Below, in pieces: positions 24,737 through 33,862 of a stretch of 64,000 nt of DNA. The DNA lies in the NCBI RefSeq assembly GCF_012275575.1, contig NZ_NPIH01000286.1, positions 62,001 through 126,000 on the forward strand, read 5' to 3'. The position numbers and the translations under genes are program-made. Position 1 is the first letter of the stretch. Every line of letters begins with the position of its first letter. The DNA comes from Paraburkholderia sp. SG-MS1. Lineage in GTDB: Bacteria > Pseudomonadota > Gammaproteobacteria > Burkholderiales > Burkholderiaceae. Under the pieces are notes generated by a model that worked only from the letters and a program-made list of their open reading frames with translations, was not told the DNA's origin and did no database searches.

Positions 24737-25924
24737 ATGAACTCTTTGAAGCGCGCGCGAACCCGCGCGTTCGTCTTTTCCTGCCTGCCGTTGGCGGGCG
24801 CAGTGGCGTCGAGCAGCGCATCGGCGCAAAGCAGCGTGACGTTGTACGGCGTCGTCGATAACGCGTTTGCCTACGTCAGCAACCAGAACGGCCACTCCAA
24901 CGTCTACATGAGCCAGGGCAACCTGCAGGCGAGCAAGTTCGGCCTGCTCGGCGCGGAAGACATTGGCGGCGGCACGAAGGCGATTTTCCGGCTCGAAAGC
25001 GGCTTTAATTCGCTGACCGGTGCGCAAAGCAGCGCTGGCTACCTGTTCAATCGACAGGCCTATGTGGGCCTCGCGAATGACCGCTACGGCACGGTGACGC
25101 TCGGCCGCCAATACACCCCTTACTTCCAGATGGTCGGCGCCCTCGGGCCGACCGGTGTGCTTACCGGCGCGAGCGGCGCGCACCCTGGCGATATCGACGC
25201 GCTCGACACGACGCTGCGATTCAATAATTCGGTAACCTATCTATCGCCGACTATTGCGGGCTTGCAGATGAGCGCGCAATACGGGCTGGGTGGCGTGCCG
25301 GGCAGCATGGCCAACGGCAGCCATTTCAGCGCGGCGTTTCGTTACGATTACAGGCCGTTTGCGATTGCAGCGGGTTACGTGAAGCTGAAAGACATCGCGA
25401 CGAGCGCGGCGCTCGGCAGCTTTGCAATCAACTCTCCGGTGAATAACGGCTACGCTACCGCGCGTAGCGCTCAACTATTTGCAGCGGCGGCGCGTTATAG
25501 CTTGCAGGACCTGATGGTTGGCATCAACTATTCGAACGTGCAATACGCGCCAGGCAATGGTTCTCTCTTTGCGAGCAAGGCCGTGTTCAATACGTACGGC
25601 GTGATTTCGACCTACCGGGTCACGTCCAGTGTGACAGTCGGCGCGGGCTACAGCTATACGCAGGCCAGCAAGGCGAATGGCATCAGTGATCCCGCACGCT
25701 ATCACCAGATTTCGCTCGAACAGACGTACAGCCTGTCCGCACGCACGACGCTCTATGCGCTGCAGGCGTATCAGCATGCACGCGGCAAGTCGCTGGTCGC
25801 AACCGGTGCCGGCGCGACGAGTATCGTCGATGCAGTCGCGGTGGTCGGCGACTCGCAGAATACGACGCCGTCGTCCGGACCTTCGCAATTCGTCGGGATG
25901 GTAGGGCTCAGGCACGCGTTTTAA
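24737..25924 (+). CDS. Gram-negative porin (OmpC-like, Burkholderia type)
   Basis: 395 residues with a signal peptide ending ASSSASA-QSSVTLYG. The mature start SSVTLYGVVDNAFAYVSNQ is the classic Burkholderiales porin opening. Further markers are SKFGLLGAEDIGGGTKAIFR, FNRQAYVGLANDRYGTVTLG and RQYTP, and it closes with a C-terminal strand FVGMVGLRHAF ending in Phe as barrels do. A general-diffusion trimer in the outer membrane is expected. GGAG stands 10 bases upstream of the start. As the last gene of the MFS-GH31 locus it should admit the oligosaccharide or glycoside. Confidence 0.92.
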   Translation: MNSLKRARTRAFVFSCLPLAGAVASSSASAQSSVTLYGVVDNAFAYVSNQNGHSNVYMSQGNLQASKFGLLGAEDIGGGTKAIFRLESGFNSLTGAQSSAGYLFNRQAYVGLANDRYGTVTLGRQYTPYFQMVGALGPTGVLTGASGAHPGDIDALDTTLRFNNSVTYLSPTIAGLQMSAQYGLGGVPGSMANGSHFSAAFRYDYRPFAIAAGYVKLKDIATSAALGSFAINSPVNNGYATARSAQLFAAAARYSLQDLMVGINYSNVQYAPGNGSLFASKAVFNTYGVISTYRVTSSVTVGAGYSYTQASKANGISDPARYHQISLEQTYSLSARTTLYALQAYQHARGKSLVATGAGATSIVDAVAVVGDSQNTTPSSGPSQFVGMVGLRHAF

Positions 25925-26228
25925 GTGAACGAAGGCCGTGGGCTGGCGCGTTGCCGACGGCGGCGGGTGTTGCGCGTCAAATTACAATTGTTGACTCTTT
26001 CTCGGCTTTGGAAACAGTTATCCAGCATAGTCGCGTGCTAAATTACGCCCGCCAGTTTGACTGCGTCCAGGCGCATTGACGAAGACAAGTCGATGGAACG
26101 CAGGTTGCGTCTGGGCCGGGAAAACTGGCAAACATGCAGCAGCGCAGACAGACAGCCAGGAAGGCACTGGCATGGAAGCCGGCCTCGTAGAGAGGTCGGC
26201 TCCAACCTTTTCGGCGACGATGCCGGCA
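25925..26228. other. Convergent intergenic region
   Basis: 304 bases between porin and the flavoprotein gene. No gene and no good intrinsic terminator was seen. Confidence 0.35.
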
Positions 26229-27902
26229 TCACTCCCCGAGCGCCAGAAACTGGTGCAGAGACTGAACCGCAGCAGCGCCTTCCCCGACAGCCGCTGCCAC
26301 CCTCTTGACCGACCCGCTGCGGACGTCACCCACTGCGAAGATGCCGGGCCGGCTTGTTTCGAGAAAATGAGCGGGGCGCTCCGACGACCATGTGTTGATT
26401 GCATCGGGCCCCGTGAGCACAAAGCCGTTCCTGTCGAGTTCGACGCAATCGCCGAGCCATGCGGTATTGGGCTGCGCGCCGAGAAAAAGGAAGACATGGC
26501 GGATCGCCTTTTCTTCGATCTGCCCTTGACGGTCCCATTTGATCGATTCGAGTTGTGTGTCGCCGTTCAATTCCACGATCTGCGTTCGCGTATGAACGGT
26601 GATATTTGCGGCTGCCTCGATGCGTCTGATCAGATAGTTCGACATACTCGCATTGAGTCCGTCACCGCGAATCACGACATGGACGTGACGGGCGAATCCC
26701 GCGAGAAAGACCACGGCCTGGCCTGCCGAGTTACCTCCTCCGACGATGACCAACTCCTGCTGCGCACAGAACGCGGCTTCCATATACGTCGCGCTGTAAT
26801 AGATGCCGCGTCCCTCGAAATGTTCGAGGCGGTCGAGCAAGGGTTTGCGATAGCGTGCGCCGGTCGCGATCACAACCGAGCGGGCATACAGATGCTCGTC
26901 ATAATTGAGCCGCAGGTGAAAGGGCGGCGCATGGTGACATTCGATGCCGAGTACTTCGATCGGCACGCCGACCTCGGCGCCGAATTTGCGACATTGCGAC
27001 AGGCCGCGCCCGGCAAGCGCCTGTCCCGAGATGCCAGTTGGGAAACCGAAATAATTTTCGATCTTCGAGCTGGTGCCCGCCTGACCGCCCGGCGCTTTGG
27101 TGTCCAGCACGGCCACTCTCAATCCTTCGGAAGCCGCGTAAACCGCAGCCGCAAGACCGCCCGGTCCCGCGCCGACTACCACCACGTCGAATCGCTCGCC
27201 ATTCAGGCGGTCGGGGCTCAGCCCGATCGCATCGGCGACGGCTCGATGGGTCGGCTGCTTTAGCACGTTGCCTTGCAACGTGATCACCACGGGCAAATCG
27301 GCTTGCGTTGCGCCATAGCGTTCAAGGAGTGCTTTCGCTTCCTCGTGTTCCACGATATCGAAGTAGGCAAAAGGATGGGCGTTGCGGCTCAGGAAATGCC
27401 GCAGCTTGAGCGTGTCCAGCGAGGCCGGGCTGCCGATGACCAGTACGCCGCCGTTCTGATCCTGAATGAAGGCAACTCGCCGCAGGATATAGGCGCGCAT
27501 GATCGTTTCGCTCAACTCCGCTTCAGCGATGACGAGCGCGCGCAGCGACTCCTCGTCGATCACGATCACTTCGCAGTCACTGGTGGCGCGGGCGCTGGCG
27601 ACCGCGGCGCGACCCGCAAGCGTTCCTACTTCGCCGGTGAAACTGCCGGGGCCGTGCAGACCCAGCACGTGCAGGTTCTCGCCTGTGCCCCTCGTCGCCT
27701 CGATGGTGCCGGAGACGATGGCGAACATGGGAATATGGCGCTCGCCTTCGGAGAACAGCACGTCGCCGGTGGTCAGTTTGCGCCGTTCGCCGTAACGTTC
27801 CAGGAGCGCGAATTGCCGCTCATCCAGCGTAGGAAAGATCTGGTAGTGGCGACTGCCGCCTGCCAACAGATCTTCCAGTTTGCCTGAAGACTTATTGCTC
27901 AT
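26229..27902 (-). CDS. cNMP-binding/thioredoxin-reductase-like flavoprotein fusion
   Basis: 557 residues. The N-terminal 140 form a Crp-type cyclic-nucleotide-binding domain (FSEGERHIPMFAIVSGTIEA, GPGSFTGEVGTLAGRAAVAS). A thioredoxin/glutaredoxin-like part follows (LRHFLSRNAHPFAYFDIVE). After it comes an FAD/NAD(P)H reductase (VVVVGAGPGGLAAAVYAASE, VIVGGGNSAGQAVVFLAGFA, GIFAVGDVRSGSVKRVAAAV). The usual CxxC redox pair is absent; that region reads GGQAGTSSKIENYFG, so it does not act as a classic thioredoxin reductase. The start ATG at 27902 is taken because the next upstream in-frame codon has no ribosome site. Physiological partner unknown. Confidence 0.85.
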   Translation of the reverse strand: MSNKSSGKLEDLLAGGSRHYQIFPTLDERQFALLERYGERRKLTTGDVLFSEGERHIPMFAIVSGTIEATRGTGENLHVLGLHGPGSFTGEVGTLAGRAAVASARATSDCEVIVIDEESLRALVIAEAELSETIMRAYILRRVAFIQDQNGGVLVIGSPASLDTLKLRHFLSRNAHPFAYFDIVEHEEAKALLERYGATQADLPVVITLQGNVLKQPTHRAVADAIGLSPDRLNGERFDVVVVGAGPGGLAAAVYAASEGLRVAVLDTKAPGGQAGTSSKIENYFGFPTGISGQALAGRGLSQCRKFGAEVGVPIEVLGIECHHAPPFHLRLNYDEHLYARSVVIATGARYRKPLLDRLEHFEGRGIYYSATYMEAAFCAQQELVIVGGGNSAGQAVVFLAGFARHVHVVIRGDGLNASMSNYLIRRIEAAANITVHTRTQIVELNGDTQLESIKWDRQGQIEEKAIRHVFLFLGAQPNTAWLGDCVELDRNGFVLTGPDAINTWSSERPAHFLETSRPGIFAVGDVRSGSVKRVAAAVGEGAAAVQSLHQFLALGE

Positions 27903-28358
27903 GGACGCGTTCCGAAGGGATGGGCGCACTGCGCGTGCGGAAGGGAGTCTGTGGGCGGCTGCCGATCAGAACCGGTGAGCGTATCGCGGACCGCCGTATT
28001 CGGACAGATTGTGCGCCCGAGTTCTGCCGCAGGTAAAGCGTGCAGGAGTTGGCGACGGGGCGCACGTGGGTGTGCGAGGAAAACGGGTGATAAGTGGCGG
28101 GCGTCGGGCAGTCGCGCGTGTGCAAGCGAACGGTCGATCTCAGATGGCGGCGAGGAGGCGAGTCAGGAGCGGTGCTCGAGCGAGTACATTCCCTGCCGCC
28201 TACTCAAACATGTGGGGAAAGTGGTCAGCGCGGCGGTCTGGCTAATATGACCGCATGATGACCGACGACATTGACGGATGTCGCTGCGCGATCAGTGTGC
28301 AATCCGCCGCGCCGACCGGTCCAACGGATCGGCGTGGCTATGCAGACAGGCTGCGGAA
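27903..28358. other. Intergenic region
   Basis: 456 bases between two genes on the - strand. No gene or convincing promoter was identified, although the flavoprotein promoter must be here. Confidence 0.35.
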
Positions 28359-29162
28359 TTACTGCGCAACGGGTTGGGTCACGTCGGTGCCGAACCAGTG
28401 GACGGATATCTTTTTCAGCGTGCCGTCCTGCTTCAACCCGGTCAGCGCATCGTTGATGGCTTTCGCAAACTTGGGATTGTTCTGGCGGAACGGAATGCCC
28501 ATCTCCTGATCGGCTCCCTTGAGTACCGCACCGGGTCGAAGCGGCAACTGTGAGGTCTTGATGATGTACGGCAGCATCAGCCGGTCGTCGATCGTCGCAT
28601 CAATACGCTTGCTAGCCAGGTCACGCAACTTTTCGGGCGCGCCCGGGTAGGTCTGCACGTTAATGCCCTGGACGGCTCGCGCCATTTGATCGTAGTTGGT
28701 CCCGAGCGTCACCCCCAGTTTCTTGTCCCCTTTGAATTCGTCCAGTGACTTGAATTCGCGCTTGTCGTCCGCGCGCTGAATCAATTGCGCGGCCGAGTAG
28801 GTGTAGGGCTGACTGAAGTCCAGGGCCTGCTTGCGTTGCGGCGTGATCGTCACCTGGTTCACGATGACGTCGAACTTCCCGGTCTGGAGCGCCGCGATGA
28901 TACCGCTCCATTCGGTAGGAATGAACTGCGGCTTGACGCCGAGCTTGGCGGCAACCGCTTTCGCGACATCGACATCGAAGCCTTCGAGTTGGCCGTCGTT
29001 GTTCCGATAGTCGAACGGAGGATAGGTGCCTTCCAGACCCACCTTGAGTACCCCGGCCTGCTTGACGGTGTCCAGCAAATCTTCCGCATGGGCGGCAACA
29101 GAGGCCAAGCCGGCGGCCGACAAAGCCAACAGGTTGATGAGCACGAGCTTCGACAATTTCAT
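28359..29162 (-). CDS. Cystine/polar amino acid ABC transporter substrate-binding protein
   Basis: 267-residue periplasmic binding protein with a signal peptide ending SVAAHA-EDLLD. Family 3 solute-binding signature: GVLKVGLEGTYPPFDYRNND, GQLEGFDVDVAKAVAAKLGV, EWSGIIAALQTGKFDVIVNQ and RKQALDFSQPYTYS. The pattern LEGTYPPFxY and QV-TITPQRK resembles FliY/TcyJ cystine-binding proteins. AAGGAGACG precedes the ATG. No permease gene is adjacent in the window, so it is either an orphan or works with a distant transporter. Confidence 0.88.
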   Translation of the reverse strand: MKLSKLVLINLLALSAAGLASVAAHAEDLLDTVKQAGVLKVGLEGTYPPFDYRNNDGQLEGFDVDVAKAVAAKLGVKPQFIPTEWSGIIAALQTGKFDVIVNQVTITPQRKQALDFSQPYTYSAAQLIQRADDKREFKSLDEFKGDKKLGVTLGTNYDQMARAVQGINVQTYPGAPEKLRDLASKRIDATIDDRLMLPYIIKTSQLPLRPGAVLKGADQEMGIPFRQNNPKFAKAINDALTGLKQDGTLKKISVHWFGTDVTQPVAQ

Positions 29163-29667
29163 TGAACGTCTCCTTGTTATTCGAGTATTGAACGGCCCGA
29201 CTACTCCACTACAAAAATGGGTTCAGCTTGCTTTAAGAAGGCGCGCTGCTTCAGGATTAAGTCTCCAAAGAACGTGGTCGATGTCTCGACGCTTTCGCCG
29301 TCATCTATCTCGATGGGCGGGCCTTATCGTAGCACTCATGGTAGTGCGTCACGAGGGGGACTCGACCACAGGCCAAGTCAGGGTTTTCACGTCTTCATGC
29401 AGCCGCTCGTGATATGTCACGGCGTGAGCCATCCATTTGTATGCACATATCGTCTCGCGCCCCTGGACATATACCGCCAAAATTCCCCAGATCAATATCT
29501 TTTGGGGTTTTTGCAACACATGAATTTTCCTCTAATCTGCGACGCCAGCGCGGACGCGGCCCGCGCGGCAGGATAGTAACTTCAGACAAAAAACCGGATT
29601 GTTTCACGCGATCGGGCATGAGACATTGTCGCAACGTCAGCGCCTCATCGCGCGGCGTGTGTGTTCT
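29163..29667. other. Intergenic region with candidate small-RNA or leader transcript
   Basis: Divergent region with no ORF of note. A TTGCAA (29511-29516), 16-base spacer and TAATCT (29533-29538) could drive + strand transcription toward the intrinsic terminator at 29668-29695, giving a transcript of about 150 nt. A weaker hairpin CCCCA...TGGGGTTTTTG is at 29485-29513. Confidence 0.35.
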
Positions 29668-29695
29668 AGCCGCAGCGCTGTCTGCGGCTTTTTTT
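29668..29695 (+). terminator. Intrinsic terminator with no upstream gene on its strand
   Basis: AGCCGCAG-CGCTGT-CTGCGGCT followed by seven T residues, a textbook rho-independent terminator on the + strand. The nearest upstream + strand gene is the porin 3.7 kb away, and the next gene begins 134 bases downstream. It therefore ends either an unannotated small RNA or an attenuated leader of the flavoprotein-decarboxylase genes. Confidence 0.75.
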
Positions 29696-29828
29696 ATGGC
29701 GCGCAACCAAAAGGAATTGAGCGGAATCGGCGGACATCCGCGCCCCGATCACGATACTGACCCGTCCCCGCAGACACAGGTACGAAGATTGCTAATTTCG
29801 AACCATTCGTGCTCTCAGGCGACACGTC

Positions 29829-30932
29829 ATGAGTTCAGATTCAAAGCAGTCTCCTGGCTATCAGCCAATCGAAGTCCGTAAGGGGCAAGTGACGGAAAAG
29901 ATGTCGCGCGAGGCGTTTCGCGACCGTTTCATGGGCCGCTTTTACGATCCGGCATTCAGGGCCGAAGACGCCTCGCTCGCCCGGCTCGAGGCAATCGCGT
30001 GGGACGCCTATTGCAATGCGCGCAAATCGCCCATTACGCAAAAGGCGGGGGCCGGCTTTGCTGACCCCGACTACGACCTCTCCGTGGAATGGCGCGCGGC
30101 CAGTGAACGCATCAAGGCCGCCCAGGCGCGACAGCAAGATCGCTCCACGCCCTCCCGCGTCCTCATAGTCAACGGGTCATCGCGAAACGACTATACGTGT
30201 CCCGGCGAAATGTCGAAGAGCTTCCGGCTTGGCAAACTCGCGCAGCAGACTCTGGAGCGCAAAGCCTGCGAGGTCGATTTCCTCGATCTTTCCCGGCTCA
30301 ACTCGGATCACGATCTGCATATTCATCCCTGCAAAGGCTGTGTGTCGACGGCGATGCCGCTCTGCCACTGGCCTTGCACGTGCTATCCGAATCACTCGCT
30401 GGGTCTGGTGAACGACTGGATGAATGAAATCTACGAGCGTTTCGCCGCGTGCCATGGTGTGCTGTTCCTGACGCCGGTCTACTGGTATCAGGTCAGCAGC
30501 CCGCTGAAGCTTTTGATGGACCGTCTCGTCTGTGCGGACGGCGGCAACCCGGACCCCACGTCGACGCATGGCAAGAAGGCGGACGAGGCGAAGCGGATTG
30601 AACTGGCCGGGTGGGACTATCCGAAGCATCTGGCGGGCAGGGCGTATGGCCTCGTCGTTCACGGCGATGTTGCCGGCATCGAAAGCTCGCGGCGGGCGCT
30701 GACGGACTGGCTCGACTGGATGGGTTTCATCGAGTCTGGCGCGAAGTCGCGTCTCGACCGCTTTATCGGCTACTACGAGCCTTACGCCACGAGTCATGCC
30801 ACGCTCGATCGCGACGTCGAGATGCAAAAAGAGGTGGCCAATGTGGCCGAGGCGGTCGCGATCTGCGTGGCGCAGATTCGCGAAGGACGTCAGGAGCCGG
30901 ACCAATGCCTCGAACCCGCACGCGCGAAATGA
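29829..30932 (+). CDS. NAD(P)H-dependent FMN reductase family protein, Cys-rich
   Basis: 367 residues. The N-terminal 105 form a helical extension not typical of the family. The flavodoxin-like core starts at VLIVNGSSRNDYTC (111-124; phosphate-binding GSSR) and continues FLTPVYWYQVSSPLKLLMDR. Between lies a dense Cys patch, C168-x2-C171-x7-C179-x3-C183-x-C185 (HPCKGCVSTAMPLCHWPCTC), suggestive of a metal or FeS site. It probably binds FMN and moves electrons. The downstream decarboxylase gene starts 41 bases later, so the two form an operon. Substrate unknown. Confidence 0.8.
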   Translation: MSSDSKQSPGYQPIEVRKGQVTEKMSREAFRDRFMGRFYDPAFRAEDASLARLEAIAWDAYCNARKSPITQKAGAGFADPDYDLSVEWRAASERIKAAQARQQDRSTPSRVLIVNGSSRNDYTCPGEMSKSFRLGKLAQQTLERKACEVDFLDLSRLNSDHDLHIHPCKGCVSTAMPLCHWPCTCYPNHSLGLVNDWMNEIYERFAACHGVLFLTPVYWYQVSSPLKLLMDRLVCADGGNPDPTSTHGKKADEAKRIELAGWDYPKHLAGRAYGLVVHGDVAGIESSRRALTDWLDWMGFIESGAKSRLDRFIGYYEPYATSHATLDRDVEMQKEVANVAEAVAICVAQIREGRQEPDQCLEPARAK

Positions 30933-30973
30933 GCCCCGCTGCGACAACATGACGAGCACGAAGAGGACGATGC

Positions 30974-32224
30974 ATGACAGACAAAATCGATGACCCGCGC
31001 GCCGAGCGACGCCGGTTGGGAGACTGGCTTCCACGTAACGAAGCGCATCTGGCGCGCTATCGCAAGGAACTCGCCGCCCGCGCGTTCAAACGCGCACAGA
31101 CGGCGCCTCGCACGAGCGCGGTCGCAGAACTGGCATGCTTGATCAACGGCGATCCGGTTCTGCGGATGGACCTGACCAGGGCGATCGCTCAAGCGCAAAA
31201 AGAGGGGTACGTGCTGGGCTATTCGTCGATCGATGAACTGATGTCGATCATTGACTACCTGATGACCTACGCGCCGCCGTTCAGTGAAACGAGCCTGATT
31301 CATTGTCCGTTAAACGCCGTACTCGACTGGCCGATGTGCATGCCGTCTGGGTATGCGCTGTTTCGCGACCCCGCGCTCAATGCGCAACTCAAGCGCGTGC
31401 TGAATTGCTGGTGTGGCTTTCTGAGCGGCCCTCATTCGCGCGAACATCTGACTACGTCGTCGCCGGACGGATGGCTTTCTTCGGAAGCGGACAAACGGAT
31501 CGGACTGTCGCAGTTCGTCTGCGATCCGCAGAAACCGTATTGGGGTTTCATGTCGTGGAACGATTTCTTCACGCGGCGGTTCCGCACGGGCGTAAGGCCA
31601 GTCGACGAACCGCACAATGACAAGGTCATTGTGAGCGCCTGCGAGGCTGCACCGTACAACATCCAGACGGGCGTGAAGCTCAACGATACGTTCTGGATCA
31701 AGTCGCAACCTTATTCGTTGAAGGACATATTTACGTCGAAGCACGCCGAACTGGCGCAAGCCTTCGCGGGAGGCTCGATCTATCAGGCGTTTTTAAGCGC
31801 ATTCAACTATCACCGCTGGCATGCTCCGGTAAGCGGCGTCGTTTCCCAAGCCTATGCGGTGGACGGCACTTACTACTCGGATGCGGATTCGGAAGGGGAG
31901 GATCCGGGCGGTCTTAACGATTCCCAAGGCTACATCACCGCCGTGGCGGCACGCGCGGTGATCGTCATCGAATGCGACGACCATTCGATCGGCAAGGTCG
32001 GCTGCGTGTTCGTCGGCATGGCGGACGTGTCGTCCTGCATGATCGAAGCACTGCCAGGTCAACACGTAAAAAAGGGCGATGAGCTCGGCTTCTTCCAGTA
32101 CGGCGGCTCGACATGCTGTCTGGTGTTCGAGCCCGATGTGCTTCGCAGTTTTGTTCCCCAGCCGCCGTTTGACGATGACGGAAAACCGGTGAAAGTCAAC
32201 GCGCGCATTGCGATAGCGCGTTAA
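30974..32224 (+). CDS. Phosphatidylserine-decarboxylase-family protein with PSDC domain (PsiD-like)
   Basis: 416 residues. The N-terminal half matches the PSDC domain (PF12588 type) found in fungal PsiD-like tryptophan decarboxylases and their bacterial relatives (LIHCPLNAVLDWPMCMPSGY, WCGFLSGPHSREHL). The C-terminal half is the pyruvoyl decarboxylase fold: FNYHRWHAPVSGVV with the His motif near 280-283, GKVGCVFVGMADVSSC, and the self-cleavage site Y-G-G-S379-T in place of the LGST of lipid enzymes. No membrane anchor is evident, so a soluble amino acid decarboxylase is more likely than a phospholipid enzyme. The start follows AAGAGGACGATGC. Confidence 0.85.
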   Translation: MTDKIDDPRAERRRLGDWLPRNEAHLARYRKELAARAFKRAQTAPRTSAVAELACLINGDPVLRMDLTRAIAQAQKEGYVLGYSSIDELMSIIDYLMTYAPPFSETSLIHCPLNAVLDWPMCMPSGYALFRDPALNAQLKRVLNCWCGFLSGPHSREHLTTSSPDGWLSSEADKRIGLSQFVCDPQKPYWGFMSWNDFFTRRFRTGVRPVDEPHNDKVIVSACEAAPYNIQTGVKLNDTFWIKSQPYSLKDIFTSKHAELAQAFAGGSIYQAFLSAFNYHRWHAPVSGVVSQAYAVDGTYYSDADSEGEDPGGLNDSQGYITAVAARAVIVIECDDHSIGKVGCVFVGMADVSSCMIEALPGQHVKKGDELGFFQYGGSTCCLVFEPDVLRSFVPQPPFDDDGKPVKVNARIAIAR

Positions 32225-32313
32225 AACGCAGCCGCTGCGCCCTCGCCTCACCTGATTGCCTTGATATCTCGACAGACGCCGTCGCACTGTGCAATGCGAC
32301 GGCTGCCGGACGC

Positions 32314-32622
32314 TCAAGCGGCCGGTTTGAGCACCACCTTGGTTTAACCTTCGCCGCGTTCGTCGAAATGTCTGCAACCTTCCGGTGCATCTTCCAGCGG
32401 CAGTTCGTGCGAAATGATCTGCGAGGGTTTGGCTTCGCCTCCTGCGATCAGATCGCGCAGTTTGCGGTTATACGCCTTGACGTTCGCCTGGCCGGTCGCG
32501 ATATGTTGGCCTTTCATCCACAGTTGTCCGGAATCGAGTGCGAGCTGCCCTTTCTTTGCAAGGTCGTCGTCGGCTTTGGGATTGTCGGCAACGAATACGC
32601 CCACCACGCCGATGCCCCTTGT
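32314..32622 (-). pseudogene. C-terminal remnant of a zinc formaldehyde/alcohol dehydrogenase
   Basis: About 100 codons match the end of the FdhA-like zinc dehydrogenases: RGIGVVGVFVADNPKADDDL, GQANVKAYNRKLRDLIAGGE, AKPSQIISHELPLEDAP and HFDERGEG. A TAA then interrupts the frame where a Trp is expected, and it continues TKVVLKPAA to a TGA at 32314. The NAD- and zinc-binding N-terminal two thirds are missing. It is a decayed piece between the decarboxylase and the oxidase cluster. Confidence 0.7.
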
Positions 32623-32752
32623 GCTGCCGATAGCAACGCAACGCGCGCCACCTGCCGGACGCGGTCCAATTTTTGCTCCGCTGTTATGGCGTCGGCTCGC
32701 TTGCACTCAGCCGCACGCTATCCAAAGCAGCGCATACGAGGGGGAGAAGAAA

Positions 32753-33835
32753 GTGTCCGCAGGGGTATCGACCGACGCGCGAGATCTACGCAGCACCTTG
32801 GGAAAATTCACTTTCGCAGCCACCCTCGCACTCAACCTGATCCCCGCCCTTGCATCGACTGCCGCCGGACCTGACAAAGCGCCCTCGGCGCCCCTGAACT
32901 ACTTTCTCCACGCGGCTGGTCCGGCAACCACGCCCACCCGGCTATTGGGCTGGGTGCTGAGCGCCATCGCGATTGGGGTGACGCTCATCATTGCCGCCCT
33001 GCTGTTCGGCGCGATCACCCGCCGACGGCCCTCGGCACCGATGCAGTCGCTCAATGCGGAGTCTGGCGGCATGCGCTGGATCTACATCGGTACGGGCGTA
33101 TCTTCCGTCGCATTGCTGGCAATGCTCGTTTACATGCTCGTCACGCTCGAGTCGGTCGCTTCGCCTGCCATGCATCCGCAGCTGACGATCACCGTGACGG
33201 CTTACGACTGGTGGTGGAAGATCGACTATGCCGACGACCCCGAACCGGCCCGCAACTTCAGCACCGCCAACGAAATTCATATCCCCGTCGGCGAGCCGGT
33301 CAAGATCCGGCTCAAAAGCGCGGACGTCATCCACGCGTTCTGGGTGCCGCAACTGGCGGGAAAGACCCAGACGATTCCGGGGCAAACCAACGAGCAGTGG
33401 CTTCAGGCGGATCGGCCCGGCATCTATCGCGGGCAGTGCTCGCAGTTTTGCGGCGCGCAACATGCCCATATGGCCTTCGAAGTGATTGCGCAGAGCGCGG
33501 CGGATTTCAGCGCGTGGCGCGATGCACAGGGACGTGCCGCGGGCGAAGCCGCGCGCGGTGCTACTGTCGCGGCCGGCCGGCATCTGTTCGCCGAGCGCTG
33601 CGCGGGGTGCCACACGATTCGCGGTACCGATGCCAACGGTCTGCAAGCACCGGACCTCACCCATCTGATCTCGCGCCGCGAAATCGCCGCGGGTGCGCTG
33701 GGCAATACGCCCGACCACCTGCTCGACTGGATCGAGCACGCGCAACGGATCAAACCGGACGCGTTGATGCCGGATATCGCGCTGAGCGCTGGCGAGGCGG
33801 CCGCGCTGTCGGCCTATCTGGCGACGCTGCGTTGA
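32753..33835 (+). CDS. ctaC: Cytochrome c oxidase subunit II fused to cytochrome c (caa3 type)
   Basis: 360 residues. A signal/anchor sequence (FTFAATLALNLIPALAST) and two membrane helices (LLGWVLSAIAIGVTLIIAAL; VSSVALLAMLVYMLVTLESV) precede the CuA domain. Ligands are visible in SADVIHAFWVPQLAGKTQ (first His) and GQCSQFCGAQHAHMAFEV (Cys-x3-Cys, His, Met). A C-terminal cytochrome c domain carries CAGCH with a late Met (LMPDIAL). It receives electrons from a soluble cytochrome. The GTG start at 32753 has GGGGGAGAA upstream; the frame is open earlier but without a ribosome site. Confidence 0.9.
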   Translation: MSAGVSTDARDLRSTLGKFTFAATLALNLIPALASTAAGPDKAPSAPLNYFLHAAGPATTPTRLLGWVLSAIAIGVTLIIAALLFGAITRRRPSAPMQSLNAESGGMRWIYIGTGVSSVALLAMLVYMLVTLESVASPAMHPQLTITVTAYDWWWKIDYADDPEPARNFSTANEIHIPVGEPVKIRLKSADVIHAFWVPQLAGKTQTIPGQTNEQWLQADRPGIYRGQCSQFCGAQHAHMAFEVIAQSAADFSAWRDAQGRAAGEAARGATVAAGRHLFAERCAGCHTIRGTDANGLQAPDLTHLISRREIAAGALGNTPDHLLDWIEHAQRIKPDALMPDIALSAGEAAALSAYLATLR

Positions 33836-33862
33836 AACCCAGTTGAACACGGAGTGTGCTCG

